Source: Desulfobia sp. (GTDB lineage Bacteria > Desulfobacterota > Desulfobulbia > Desulfobulbales > SURF-16). Taken from it: a DNA stretch of 5,267 nucleotides. The notes under the pieces were generated by a model. It was not told where the DNA came from. It was given only the letters and a program-made list of their open reading frames with translations, and ran no database searches. The DNA lies in the NCBI GenBank assembly GCA_030608985.1, contig JAUWDC010000122.1:1-5267 (forward strand), in the 5' to 3' direction. The translations under genes and the position numbers were made by a program. Below, piece by piece: positions 1 through 4,921 of this stretch. Within the stretch, counting starts at the first letter, position 1. The number at the start of each line of letters is the position of its first letter.

Positions 1-374
1 CCTACTTCGAAGAGGGAGTCATCGGAATGAAAATTAATGAAACAAAAGAATTACACCTTGCCCCCAAGGATGCTTATGGCGAAAGGCAGGAAGAACTTGT
101 TCAATCCATCAACCGCTCCTCAATGGGTAAAAATGTAGACATCAAACCAGGTCTCGTGGTTGGAATGAACATAGAAAAAGATGGCCAAACCCATCAGGTA
201 CCTGCCATGGTCACCGACGTCCAGGGAGATATGGTAACGATTGATTACAATCATCCGTTAGCCGGAAAAAAAATCATCTTCAAGATTTCTCTCCAGGAGA
301 TAAAAAGAGAACCCCAGACGATTCCCCTTGCGACCCCATCTCTTTTTGATTCAGGCTGCGGCTGCATCAATTAG
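1..374 (+). CDS. SlyD-type FKBP peptidyl-prolyl cis-trans isomerase, 5'-truncated by window edge
   Basis: The reading frame is open from base 3, so the ATG at base 27 is internal and the true start lies outside the window; about the first 45-50 residues of the family are missing. The visible part begins YFEEGVIGMKINETKEL, then APKDAYGER, the conserved FKBP stretch that precedes the insert-in-flap domain of SlyD-type proteins. A chaperone-like insert follows (ELVQSI... through VTDVQGDMVTIDYNHPL), then the return to the catalytic fold at LAGKKIIFKISLQEI. The family catalyses proline cis-trans isomerisation and assists folding in the cytoplasm. The protein ends SGCGCIN; a short cysteine-rich tail of this kind is common in bacterial SlyD relatives and may bind metal (family knowledge; not shown here). 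The stop is 17 bases before the thiD ATG, so the two are probably co-transcribed. Confidence 0.9.
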   Translation, partial: YFEEGVIGMKINETKELHLAPKDAYGERQEELVQSINRSSMGKNVDIKPGLVVGMNIEKDGQTHQVPAMVTDVQGDMVTIDYNHPLAGKKIIFKISLQEIKREPQTIPLATPSLFDSGCGCIN

Positions 375-391
375 AACTCATCGTAAGCTTG

Positions 392-1255
392 ATGAATCCG
401 ATGAATAGTCAGACTCCCGTTGCCTTTACCATTGCCGGCTCCGACCCTTCAGGGGGGGCCGGCGTTCAGGCTGATCTCAAAACCTTCTCAACCATCGGGG
501 TTTATGGGGCCGCCGCAATAACCTCTTTGACATTCCAAAACACTCAGGGCGTTACAGGATGCTTTACACCCAGTCCTGATGTGGTCAGGCAACAGATTGA
601 AAGTGTATTGCATGACCTCAATGTGACCCATATCAAAATCGGCATGACCGGTAGTGGAGAAATTGCCAATAGTATAGCTGAGATTCTTTCCGACTTTCAG
701 GGAGAAATAGTCTACGACCCGGTACGAATATCGAGCAGCGGTGCCGACCTCATGACAGGCAACAACAGCAACGCATCCTGGAAGAACCTGATTGCCAGAG
801 CAACTGTTCTCACTCCAAATCGATCTGAACTTGAGCTTCTTGCCGGCTGTCAGCTGCACACTGCAGAAGAAGGACTTGATACTGCCGAGAAAATTCTATC
901 CCATTTTCCCCGCCTGCGAATCCTCTGCCTCACAGGGGGACATTTTGAGGAAAAAGAAGGCATTACAGATTATATGGTTTGCAGAAAAGAAGGAGGAAAT
1001 GCAGGTAAACAGCAGATCCATGTCACCCCCATCCACCATGACAGGATAGAGACAAGCAATCTCCATGGAACCGGCTGCACGTTTGCTTCAGCATTTACAG
1101 CGTTTCACCTCTTGACAGGAGATGATACTGCCGCTTTCATCAAAACATCACATTTCATGCAACATATCATTCAAGCCAGTAGCTCCAAAAAAATTGGCCA
1201 CGGCAACGGTCCACTTATTCACCATTTATGGCATACTGGGGGGGCAAACAGATGA
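392..1255 (+). CDS. thiD: Hydroxymethylpyrimidine/phosphomethylpyrimidine kinase ThiD
   Basis: This 287-residue cytoplasmic kinase phosphorylates HMP and HMP-P to HMP-PP, the pyrimidine half of thiamine. Visible family motifs in order: AGSDPSGGAG at 15-24 (pyrimidine-binding N-terminus), TFQNTQGV at 47-54, KIGM at 82-85, DP at 109-110, TPNRSE at 141-146, LTGGH at 180-184, HGTGC at 225-229 (anion hole with the catalytic-loop cysteine), and the C-terminal GHGNGP signature. Length is typical of a single-domain ThiD. The usual 'DPVM' is DPVR here, a mild deviation. I chose the ATG at 392. A TTG at 389 would add one residue and an ATG at 401 would remove three; none has a clear Shine-Dalgarno sequence, which fits translation coupled to the FKBP gene 17 bases upstream. 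No other thi gene and no obvious TPP riboswitch is in view. Confidence 0.95.
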   Translation: MNPMNSQTPVAFTIAGSDPSGGAGVQADLKTFSTIGVYGAAAITSLTFQNTQGVTGCFTPSPDVVRQQIESVLHDLNVTHIKIGMTGSGEIANSIAEILSDFQGEIVYDPVRISSSGADLMTGNNSNASWKNLIARATVLTPNRSELELLAGCQLHTAEEGLDTAEKILSHFPRLRILCLTGGHFEEKEGITDYMVCRKEGGNAGKQQIHVTPIHHDRIETSNLHGTGCTFASAFTAFHLLTGDDTAAFIKTSHFMQHIIQASSSKKIGHGNGPLIHHLWHTGGANR

Positions 1256-1275
1256 GAATCTGTAAAAAAGAAGCC

Positions 1276-1299
1276 AGGAGATTGTCAGTTCAGTCTCTT
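1276..1299. terminator. Possible weak bidirectional terminator between thiD and pilZ-domain gene
   Basis: A 9-bp stem (left arm 1276-1284, right arm 1291-1299) with two G-T wobbles and a 6-base loop lies between the convergent genes and overlaps the last codons and stop of the minus-strand gene. Only a short T run follows on the plus strand, so intrinsic termination would be weak. The assignment rests mainly on position. Confidence 0.3.
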
Positions 1300-1650
1300 T
1301 CCATCCTGTGTGGCATATTTCATAATAAACTGTTCCAACTGGGTCGCCTGGGAAGCTGACAGTTCCCCAAAAACAACACTGTGACGCCGTGTCTGAATAA
1401 ATCCGTTTGAAACCTGGAGGTCAGATACCGTTTGCACCATAAGATTTTTCAGGCAGAAATCATCATAAACAATATCTATTTCTGCAGGATCAGCGAACCA
1501 TTTCTCTAAGCCGACATAACGAAAGGCGAGTCCGTGTCTACTGATGTCAATGATGTGAAAAGGAATAGCACAGTCTAATAAAGCCACATCCCCGTCTTTC
1601 ATTTTAAAACGTTCACAACATCTCTTTTGTAAAGAACCGATTGTTGGCAT
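1285..1650 (-). CDS. Single-domain PilZ protein, predicted c-di-GMP receptor
   Basis: The 121-residue protein carries both halves of the c-di-GMP signature: RCCER (RxxxR) at residues 10-14 and DISRHG (DxSxxG) at 35-40, separated by a short linker as in PilZ barrels. The rest is predicted beta-rich, and the end FGELSASQATQLEQFI (94-109) is a helical tail of the kind often seen on stand-alone PilZ proteins. There is no signal peptide or membrane segment, so it is cytoplasmic. By family knowledge it should bind c-di-GMP and adjust motility, adhesion or export through a partner protein; the partner cannot be read here. The start is well supported: AAGGAGGT (minus strand, 1656-1663) lies 5 bases before the ATG. 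The gene is convergent to thiD, 29 bases between stops, and divergent from the cytochrome gene, so it is probably a single-gene unit. Confidence 0.88.
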   Translation of the reverse strand: MPTIGSLQKRCCERFKMKDGDVALLDCAIPFHIIDISRHGLAFRYVGLEKWFADPAEIDIVYDDFCLKNLMVQTVSDLQVSNGFIQTRRHSVVFGELSASQATQLEQFIMKYATQDGKRLN

Positions 1651-1685
1651 GTGAGACCTCCTTACAAATGATAAGGACTAAGGGC

Positions 1686-1701
1686 TTCAAAGATTCAAAG
1701 A
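1686..1701. repeat. Two tandem copies of the octamer ttcaaaga
   Basis: Bases 1686-1693 and 1694-1701 are identical (ttcaaaga). They lie in the 5' leader region of the minus-strand PilZ gene, 36 to 51 bases upstream of its start codon. This could be a simple slippage repeat or a small operator; nothing else supports a function. Confidence 0.5.
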
Positions 1702-1816
1702 TTTTGTTCTTACTTTACAGAAATAAACAAGCAATTACCAAGCCACCTAGAGCTGAAAAATTTCCCATCCCTGTTATTTCAATACGTTATTGCCATTATA
1801 TTTTATAATATTTCGT

Positions 1817-1922
1817 ATTACTTCCATAGAAATGGGGCATTACTTCCGCAAAACGGGAAATTCACTCCGCCCAAGGTTGACCAACTGGGGCATATCACCA
1901 TTTATTACTTCGTCATTTGACA
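1817..1922 (-). repeat. Roughly 22-bp-phased repeats, possible solo end of an IS21-like element
   Basis: The plus-strand motif attacttcc occurs exactly at 1817-1825 and 1839-1847. Degenerate copies are at 1860-1868 (attcactcc) and 1904-1912 (attacttcg). Offsets are 22, 21 and 44 bases, so the copies sit on roughly the same DNA face. A second motif, tggggcat, occurs at 1833-1840 and 1886-1893. On the minus strand the block begins TGTCAAATGACG (1922 to 1911) followed by repeated GGAAGTAAT-type units. IS21-family elements are known to have 5'-TG ends followed by multiple internal transposase-binding repeats, so this may be an orphan end of such an element; no istA/istB coding sequence is present. 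A set of regulator-binding sites is the alternative. Confidence 0.4.
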
Positions 1923-1982
1923 CCATCAAAGAAATAGTGTTGATATTCCTTTTACCCTTGCATGTCTTGATAATAAAAAGTA

Positions 1983-2041
1983 GTAAGCGCTCACAGGACT
2001 GTGGTTTCCGTTAATCGGTAGTCCCAGCGGTGAACGGTTAC
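1983..2041. mobile_element. Element C: 59-bp miniature inverted-repeat element with near-perfect 8-bp target duplication
   Basis: The left end GTAAGCGCTCAC (1983-1994) is the inverted counterpart of the right end GTGAACGGTTAC (2030-2041), matching 10 of 12. The interior contains a second inverted pair (GGACT near the left end, AGTCC near the right) that extends the hairpin. The 8 bases on the left (1975-1982, aaaaagta) and right (2042-2049, acaaagta) match 7/8, as expected of an ageing target-site duplication. GTAA termini with 8-bp duplications are typical of the IS66 family, so this is probably a non-autonomous derivative mobilised in trans. It encodes nothing and sits 46 bases upstream of the cytochrome Shine-Dalgarno. 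Confidence 0.72.
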
Positions 2042-2094
2042 ACAAAGTATTTCAGTTCAATAATTGTGCAAAGAAAATAAGAAGATGAAAAAAA

Positions 2095-2099
2095 GGGAG
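2095..2099 (+). promoter_or_regulatory. Ribosome-binding site fixing the cytochrome start
   Basis: GGGAG lies 6 bases before the ATG at 2106. Alternative in-frame starts are a TTG at 2064 and an ATG at 2085. Neither has comparable spacing to a purine-rich GG core, and starting at 2106 gives a compact lipoprotein signal peptide. The ATG at 2085 remains possible and would add seven residues. Confidence 0.65.
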
Positions 2100-2105
2100 A
2101 CAATA

Positions 2106-3956
2106 ATGTTGCTGTTTTTTCGTAGCTACTTTGGGAAAGTCATCTTATTGAGCATAACAGCCTCATTGTTCATTTTAATGACTTCATGCATTAAACGTCC
2201 TGTCGTGATCCCGAAGCCGAACACAGTTACTCAGGCTGATATTATCCAGGAGCCGCAAGAAGAGATTCCCCCTCCCCAATTATCCTCTAAGATTGATACT
2301 TCCTTGACTGTGCCGGCCACCAAAAAAGAGTATTCAAAACGAGGTGCTCCTCTTACGAATTTCGTCTCTGCTAATTTCGTTGGTTCCCATCACTGTGCAA
2401 AATGCCATGAAGACTTGAAAGACAGTGCAGGTAATGACGTTTCCATAAGCGGGCACTGGCGTTCCACAATGATGGCAAATGCAGCCAAGGACCCGCTCTG
2501 GCAGGCTAAAGTGAAATCTGAAGTTCAGCGAAATCCTGCTCTGGCAAAAATAATTGAAAAAAAATGTGTCAGCTGTCACATGCCAATGGCCTGGATTCAA
2601 GCAGGAGTCCAAAAGAAACAATATAAGCTGCGTGGAGTGAACAGCATTCTTGATGCCTTCCTCGATCCAAACTCAAAACTTCATGAGGCGGCAATGGATG
2701 GGGTGTCCTGCAGTTTTTGTCACCAGATTCAAGATGAAAATTTAGGTACTCCTGATAGTTTCAGTGGCGAATTTACTATTGACACAAAAACAGTGTCTCC
2801 CCATCGTCCTATCTATGGTCCATATCGCGATGTGTATCAAGAGACCATGATCAGCACGGTGGGCTATACACCGATGTACGGCCCACAAAAAAACGACTCT
2901 GCTCTCTGTGCAATCTGTCATACCCTATATACCCCCTACGTGGATGCCGCAGGAAATATAAAAGGCGAGTTCCCGGAACAGACAGTCTATCTCGAATGGC
3001 TTCACAGTGACTACGGCGAACCAGCAGGGAACCGGCATGATATCGGTGAAGTAAAAGGAAAAATCAGGTTATGCCAGGATTGCCATATGCCTCACTCAGA
3101 GGCCGGAGGAGTGATCATTGCCAATCCTGCACATAAAAATGTTCAGGAAAAAGATCATTTTTCCCGGCATCATTTTGCCGGCGGCAATGCCCTGATGCTT
3201 AACATACTGCACGATCAAGTCGTTCCGATAAAAGTATCCGCCTCAACTAAGCAGATCAAAGACACAGGAAAACGTACCGCTGAACAACTGCAAATGAACA
3301 GCGCACGTCTCTTTATTCGCGATACCAGCCATTTCCGAAATCAGCTGACCATAGACCTCGAAATAGACAACAGGGTCGGGCATAAATTCCCCACCGGTTT
3401 TCCTTCACGGCGGACATGGATCCACCTGCTTGTTGAGGATGGCACGGGTGCAACTATTTTTGAGTCCGGAAAACCTCTTGTTGATGGTCGTATTGCAGGG
3501 GATAATAGTGATGAAATGACCGGATATGAACCACATTATGATACAATCACTGAACCTGAGCAGGTTCAAATTTATGAATCTGTAATGGTAAACACAGACA
3601 ATGAAGTAACATATACCCTCATGCGTGCTGCCGGCTACATCAAGGATAACCGCCTCTTGCCTTATGGGTTCAACAAAAGATCCGCTTCTACTGACATCAA
3701 AGTATATGGTCATGCAGAGCAGGACCGGAATTTCAAAGCCGGCACTGATGAAATCACGTATCGGGTTAACACAGACAAAAGTTCAGGTCCTTATACTGTG
3801 ACGGCCAGACTGCTTTACACCCCGGTATCATTTGCCTTTGCAAAAGACCTGAGAAGAGACGAGCACCTGCCCTTGGTAAAACGCTTTAGACATTATTACG
3901 ACAAGACAGACAAATCTCCTGTTACAGTAGCTGTTGCACAGGACATAGTGAAATAG
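2106..3956 (+). CDS. Pentahaem c-type cytochrome lipoprotein
   Basis: The 616-residue protein starts with a signal peptide (basic residues in the first 11, hydrophobic core, lipobox-like MTSC with Cys28), so it should be exported and lipid-anchored. A proline-rich linker follows (about 36-60). Five haem-binding motifs come next: CAKCH 97-101, CVSCH 154-158, CSFCH 202-206, CAICH 268-272 and CQDCH 323-327. Extra histidines nearby could provide second axial ligands. From about residue 400 to the end there is no haem motif; the region is predicted beta-rich and contains GHKFPTG (425-431), a sequence I associate with large deltaproteobacterial multihaem proteins. The likely role is extracytoplasmic electron transfer, and the fold may be related to the cytochrome c554/hydroxylamine oxidoreductase superfamily (inference). 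Substrate and partners are unknown; no quinol oxidase or porin gene is adjacent. The stop is only 4 bases before element A, so the transcript probably ends in or reads through that hairpin. Confidence 0.9.
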   Translation: MLLFFRSYFGKVILLSITASLFILMTSCIKRPVVIPKPNTVTQADIIQEPQEEIPPPQLSSKIDTSLTVPATKKEYSKRGAPLTNFVSANFVGSHHCAKCHEDLKDSAGNDVSISGHWRSTMMANAAKDPLWQAKVKSEVQRNPALAKIIEKKCVSCHMPMAWIQAGVQKKQYKLRGVNSILDAFLDPNSKLHEAAMDGVSCSFCHQIQDENLGTPDSFSGEFTIDTKTVSPHRPIYGPYRDVYQETMISTVGYTPMYGPQKNDSALCAICHTLYTPYVDAAGNIKGEFPEQTVYLEWLHSDYGEPAGNRHDIGEVKGKIRLCQDCHMPHSEAGGVIIANPAHKNVQEKDHFSRHHFAGGNALMLNILHDQVVPIKVSASTKQIKDTGKRTAEQLQMNSARLFIRDTSHFRNQLTIDLEIDNRVGHKFPTGFPSRRTWIHLLVEDGTGATIFESGKPLVDGRIAGDNSDEMTGYEPHYDTITEPEQVQIYESVMVNTDNEVTYTLMRAAGYIKDNRLLPYGFNKRSASTDIKVYGHAEQDRNFKAGTDEITYRVNTDKSSGPYTVTARLLYTPVSFAFAKDLRRDEHLPLVKRFRHYYDKTDKSPVTVAVAQDIVK

Positions 3957-3960
3957 AGAA

Positions 3961-4116
3961 GTAACTATTCAGCGACATACCCGCAAAATTACTGATACCA
4001 CTGGACTGTAACTGTTCAGATGTGCTCCAGATTCGTGCAAGCAGGTCGCCGAATCTATAGCTTGCCTATGTGAGGCTGGCTGATCGTGCGAATCTGGGGT
4101 GCAGCTGAACAGTTAC
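3961..4116 (+). mobile_element. Element A: 156-bp copy of the GTAA-ended hairpin element
   Basis: The left terminus GTAACTATTCAG (3961-3972) matches the inverted right terminus CTGAACAGTTAC (4105-4116) at 11 of 12 positions. A 47-bp tail (3961-4007) precedes a 109-bp hairpin core (4008-4116) whose 5' end repeats the terminus in direct orientation (GTAACTGTTCAG). The same order, in inverse orientation, is found in element B, which shows that tail plus core is one unit. The flanking octamers (3953-3960 atagagaa; 4117-4124 atttattt) do not match, so no target duplication survives; A is probably older than B or rearranged. It lies 4 bases after the cytochrome stop. Confidence 0.65.
4008..4116 (+). 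other. Hairpin core of element A, with 23-nt apical loop (4051-4073)
   Basis: The 109-nt core pairs end to end: 12 perfect terminal pairs (4008-4019 with 4105-4116), a 9-bp block CCAGATTCG/CGAATCTGG (4027-4035 with 4089-4097, paired after a small asymmetry-free internal loop), then a partly paired stem up to CAGGTCGCC/GGCTGGCTG (4042-4050 with 4074-4082). The 23-base loop between these is nearly identical to that of element B. Transcribed downstream of the cytochrome gene, it could act as a terminator, 3' stabiliser or structured RNA; as DNA it could extrude as a cruciform. There is no long T tract directly after it. Confidence 0.6.
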
Positions 4117-4279
4117 ATTTATTTTAGGCATAATGTTTTCTTGCATCTCACTGCTATGTAAAAGATTTTATATTAACTTTTCAGGAAACACAATATAATA
4201 GGTTAATATTTTTATTTATTTTCCATAGTTGCATATAAAAGATATTATTTAAGCAAAATGTCTGCCAATCAAGAACAAT
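4117..4279. other. AT-rich spacer between elements A and B
   Basis: This 163-bp stretch encodes nothing recognisable. It contains an imperfect direct repeat centred on TAAAAGAT: about 4152-4177 and 4230-4254, 78 bases apart and alignable with one single-base gap. Its base composition is clearly more AT-rich than the flanking elements. It is presumably the original intergenic DNA, possibly with regulatory sites for the downstream gene; I see no good promoter pair in it. Confidence 0.45.
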
Positions 4280-4287
4280 CTCTTTTT
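4280..4287. repeat. Left target-site duplication of element B (ctcttttt)
   Basis: This octamer is identical to 4448-4455 and directly abuts the GTAAGAG end of element B. An exact 8-bp match at both boundaries defines the element as 4288-4447. Confidence 0.78.
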
Positions 4288-4396
4288 GTAAGAGTTCACC
4301 AGCACCCCATTTTCGTACGGTCAGGCTGGCTCACATAGGCAAACTATAGATTCGCCAGCCTGCCTATAAGAACCTGTGGCACTGGTGAACTCTTAC
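4288..4396 (-). other. Hairpin core of element B, with 23-nt apical loop (4331-4353)
   Basis: The core has the same length (109 nt) as in A and is about 75% identical without gaps. Terminal arms GTAAGAGTTCACCAG (4288-4302) and CTGGTGAACTCTTAC (4382-4396) pair perfectly over 15 bp. An apical 9-bp stem CAGGCTGGC/GCCAGCCTG (4322-4330 with 4354-4362) is also perfect and encloses the 23-base loop, which differs from that of A at one position. On the plus strand it would be transcribed only by read-through from the cytochrome gene. Confidence 0.62.
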
Positions 4397-4447
4397 AGTA
4401 CGGAGGTTTAACCAAATTGGCTTTCTATACCCCCGGTGAACTGTTAT
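4288..4447 (-). mobile_element. Element B: 160-bp miniature inverted-repeat element with perfect 8-bp target duplication
   Basis: The plus-strand left end GTAAGAGTTCACC (4288-4300) and right end GGTGAACTGTTAT (4435-4447) are inverted repeats matching 11 of 13. Flanking octamers 4280-4287 and 4448-4455 are both ctcttttt. Read on the minus strand the order is a 51-bp tail (4447-4397) followed by a 109-bp hairpin core (4396-4288), the same architecture as element A in opposite orientation. The outer right end is degenerate (TTAT instead of TTAC), whereas the inner copy of that motif (4382-4396) pairs perfectly with the left end. GTAA ends and 8-bp duplications fit IS66-family transposition, supplied in trans. 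No coding capacity is visible. The insertion lies just upstream of the promoter of the PxxKW gene. Confidence 0.8.
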
Positions 4448-4455
4448 CTCTTTTT
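4448..4455. repeat. Right target-site duplication of element B (ctcttttt)
   Basis: Identical to 4280-4287. It ends two bases before the -35 box at 4458, so the pre-insertion site was directly upstream of this promoter. Confidence 0.78.
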
Positions 4456-4457
4456 TA

Positions 4458-4487
4458 TTGACACATTTTTCTCTTTCCTTTAATAAT
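4458..4487 (+). promoter_or_regulatory. Strong sigma70-like promoter of the PxxKW gene
   Basis: A consensus -35 TTGACA (4458-4463) is followed after 18 bases by AATAAT (4482-4487, 5 of 6 to TATAAT); with a 17-base spacer the hexamer is TAATAA. Transcription would start near 4494, leaving a leader of about 57 bases before the ATG at 4551. Confidence 0.7.
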
Positions 4488-4550
4488 AGCTGTTTCAGAA
4501 AATGAGTTTTATCGACACTAGACTATAAAAAATATTCAGAGGAATTTTCC

Positions 4551-4790
4551 ATGGCAGCTAGCAACGAATTATATACCAGTGGTTTCTTCAACCCAATTGT
4601 TGAAAAGTGTGAAGGATGCGAACGGATTGTAGAAGCAGATAGCAATAAATATTGTAAGTCATATGCCTATCCAGAAGCAAAATGGCGCCTTGGAATATGT
4701 AACTTTGCCACTCATGTGAAACCGGAACTTGCCGTAGGGACAGTAAAAATCAATCCTCTCAAAGCCTCAAAAAGAGCGGCGGGGAAATAA
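4551..4790 (+). CDS. PxxKW-type small cysteine-rich protein
   Basis: This 79-residue cytoplasmic protein has four cysteines at 20, 23, 35 and 50 (CEGC, then YCKSY, then GICNF) and the motif PEAKW at 41-45, followed by ATH (53-55). The combination matches the PxxKW family of cysteine-rich proteins known mainly from sulfate-reducing deltaproteobacteria; its function is unknown. The CxxC plus two spaced cysteines could hold zinc or an iron-sulfur cluster (inference). The C-terminal third is lysine-rich and lacks cysteine. The start is supported by AGAGGA at 4538-4543, 7 bases before the ATG, and by the promoter at 4458-4487. It appears to be a single-gene unit; element D begins 14 bases after its stop. 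Confidence 0.82.
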   Translation: MAASNELYTSGFFNPIVEKCEGCERIVEADSNKYCKSYAYPEAKWRLGICNFATHVKPELAVGTVKINPLKASKRAAGK

Positions 4791-4804
4791 CAAGCTCCTT
4801 TATT

Positions 4805-4921
4805 GACGCATTCGCAAAAAACGCTCATACGCCGCGGGAATCTTTTGTAACACCTTGATATTACTGGTGGCGATGATTCAAATCACGACTTCTCGAAGTC
4901 TACGCTATCGGCGAGTTCATC
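4805..4921. mobile_element. Element D: about 117-bp inverted-repeat element of a different family
   Basis: The ends GACGCATTCGC (4805-4815) and GCGAGTTCATC (4911-4921) are inverted repeats matching 8 of 11. Directly outside lie identical copies of tttatt (4799-4804 and 4922-4927); including the adjoining c gives ctttatt at 4798-4804 and 4921-4927, a 7-bp repeat if the element ends at 4920. The interior holds a small perfect hairpin, GACTTC-TC-GAAGTC (4887-4900), and no coding sequence. The ends do not resemble those of A, B or C. Short inverted repeats plus a flanking direct repeat suggest a decayed miniature transposable element; I cannot name the parent. Confidence 0.5.

Larger units (their letters stand above)
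1651..2105. other. 455-bp divergent intergenic region between PilZ and cytochrome genes
   Basis: From left to right it holds the PilZ ribosome-binding site (minus strand, 1656-1663), a short tandem repeat (1686-1701), a block of roughly 22-bp-spaced repeats (1817-1922), the 59-bp inverted-repeat element C (1983-2041) and the cytochrome ribosome-binding site (2095-2099). The promoters of both divergent genes should lie here, but I find no convincing -35/-10 pair for PilZ and only a weak one for the cytochrome. A 74-codon open frame in this region looks spurious. Confidence 0.7.

Noticed and set aside
389..391. TTG as the thiD start
   Set aside because: An ATG follows immediately at 392 and the TTG has no ribosome-binding site; the difference is one residue.
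375..391. TPP riboswitch upstream of thiD
   Set aside because: Only 17 bases separate thiD from the preceding gene, far too short for a thi-box, and no CUGAGA-type motif is present.
1741..1810. Sigma70 promoter using TATAAT at 1804-1809
   Set aside because: No acceptable -35 hexamer lies 16-18 bases upstream; the match is expected by chance in AT-rich DNA.
1790..2014. Open frame of 74 codons on the plus strand
   Set aside because: It has no Shine-Dalgarno sequence, runs through the phased repeat block and into element C, and shows no recognisable motif or coding-like composition.
4008..4396. Integron attC sites
   Set aside because: Length and imperfect palindromy fit, but the ends are GTAAC...GTTAC rather than the RYYYAAC/GTTRRRY cores, there is no cassette-like spacing of genes, and B carries an 8-bp target duplication typical of transposition.
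4008..4396. CRISPR array
   Set aside because: There are only two copies, in opposite orientation, with a 171-bp gap and no regular spacers.
3961..4447. A single composite transposon bounded by A and B
   Set aside because: Element B has its own perfect target duplication inside this interval, no duplication flanks 3961 and 4447, and the spacer encodes nothing.
3961..4447. Retron or group II intron RNA
   Set aside because: No reverse transcriptase gene is in the window, and neither the retron msr/msd arrangement nor the intron domain V pattern is visible.
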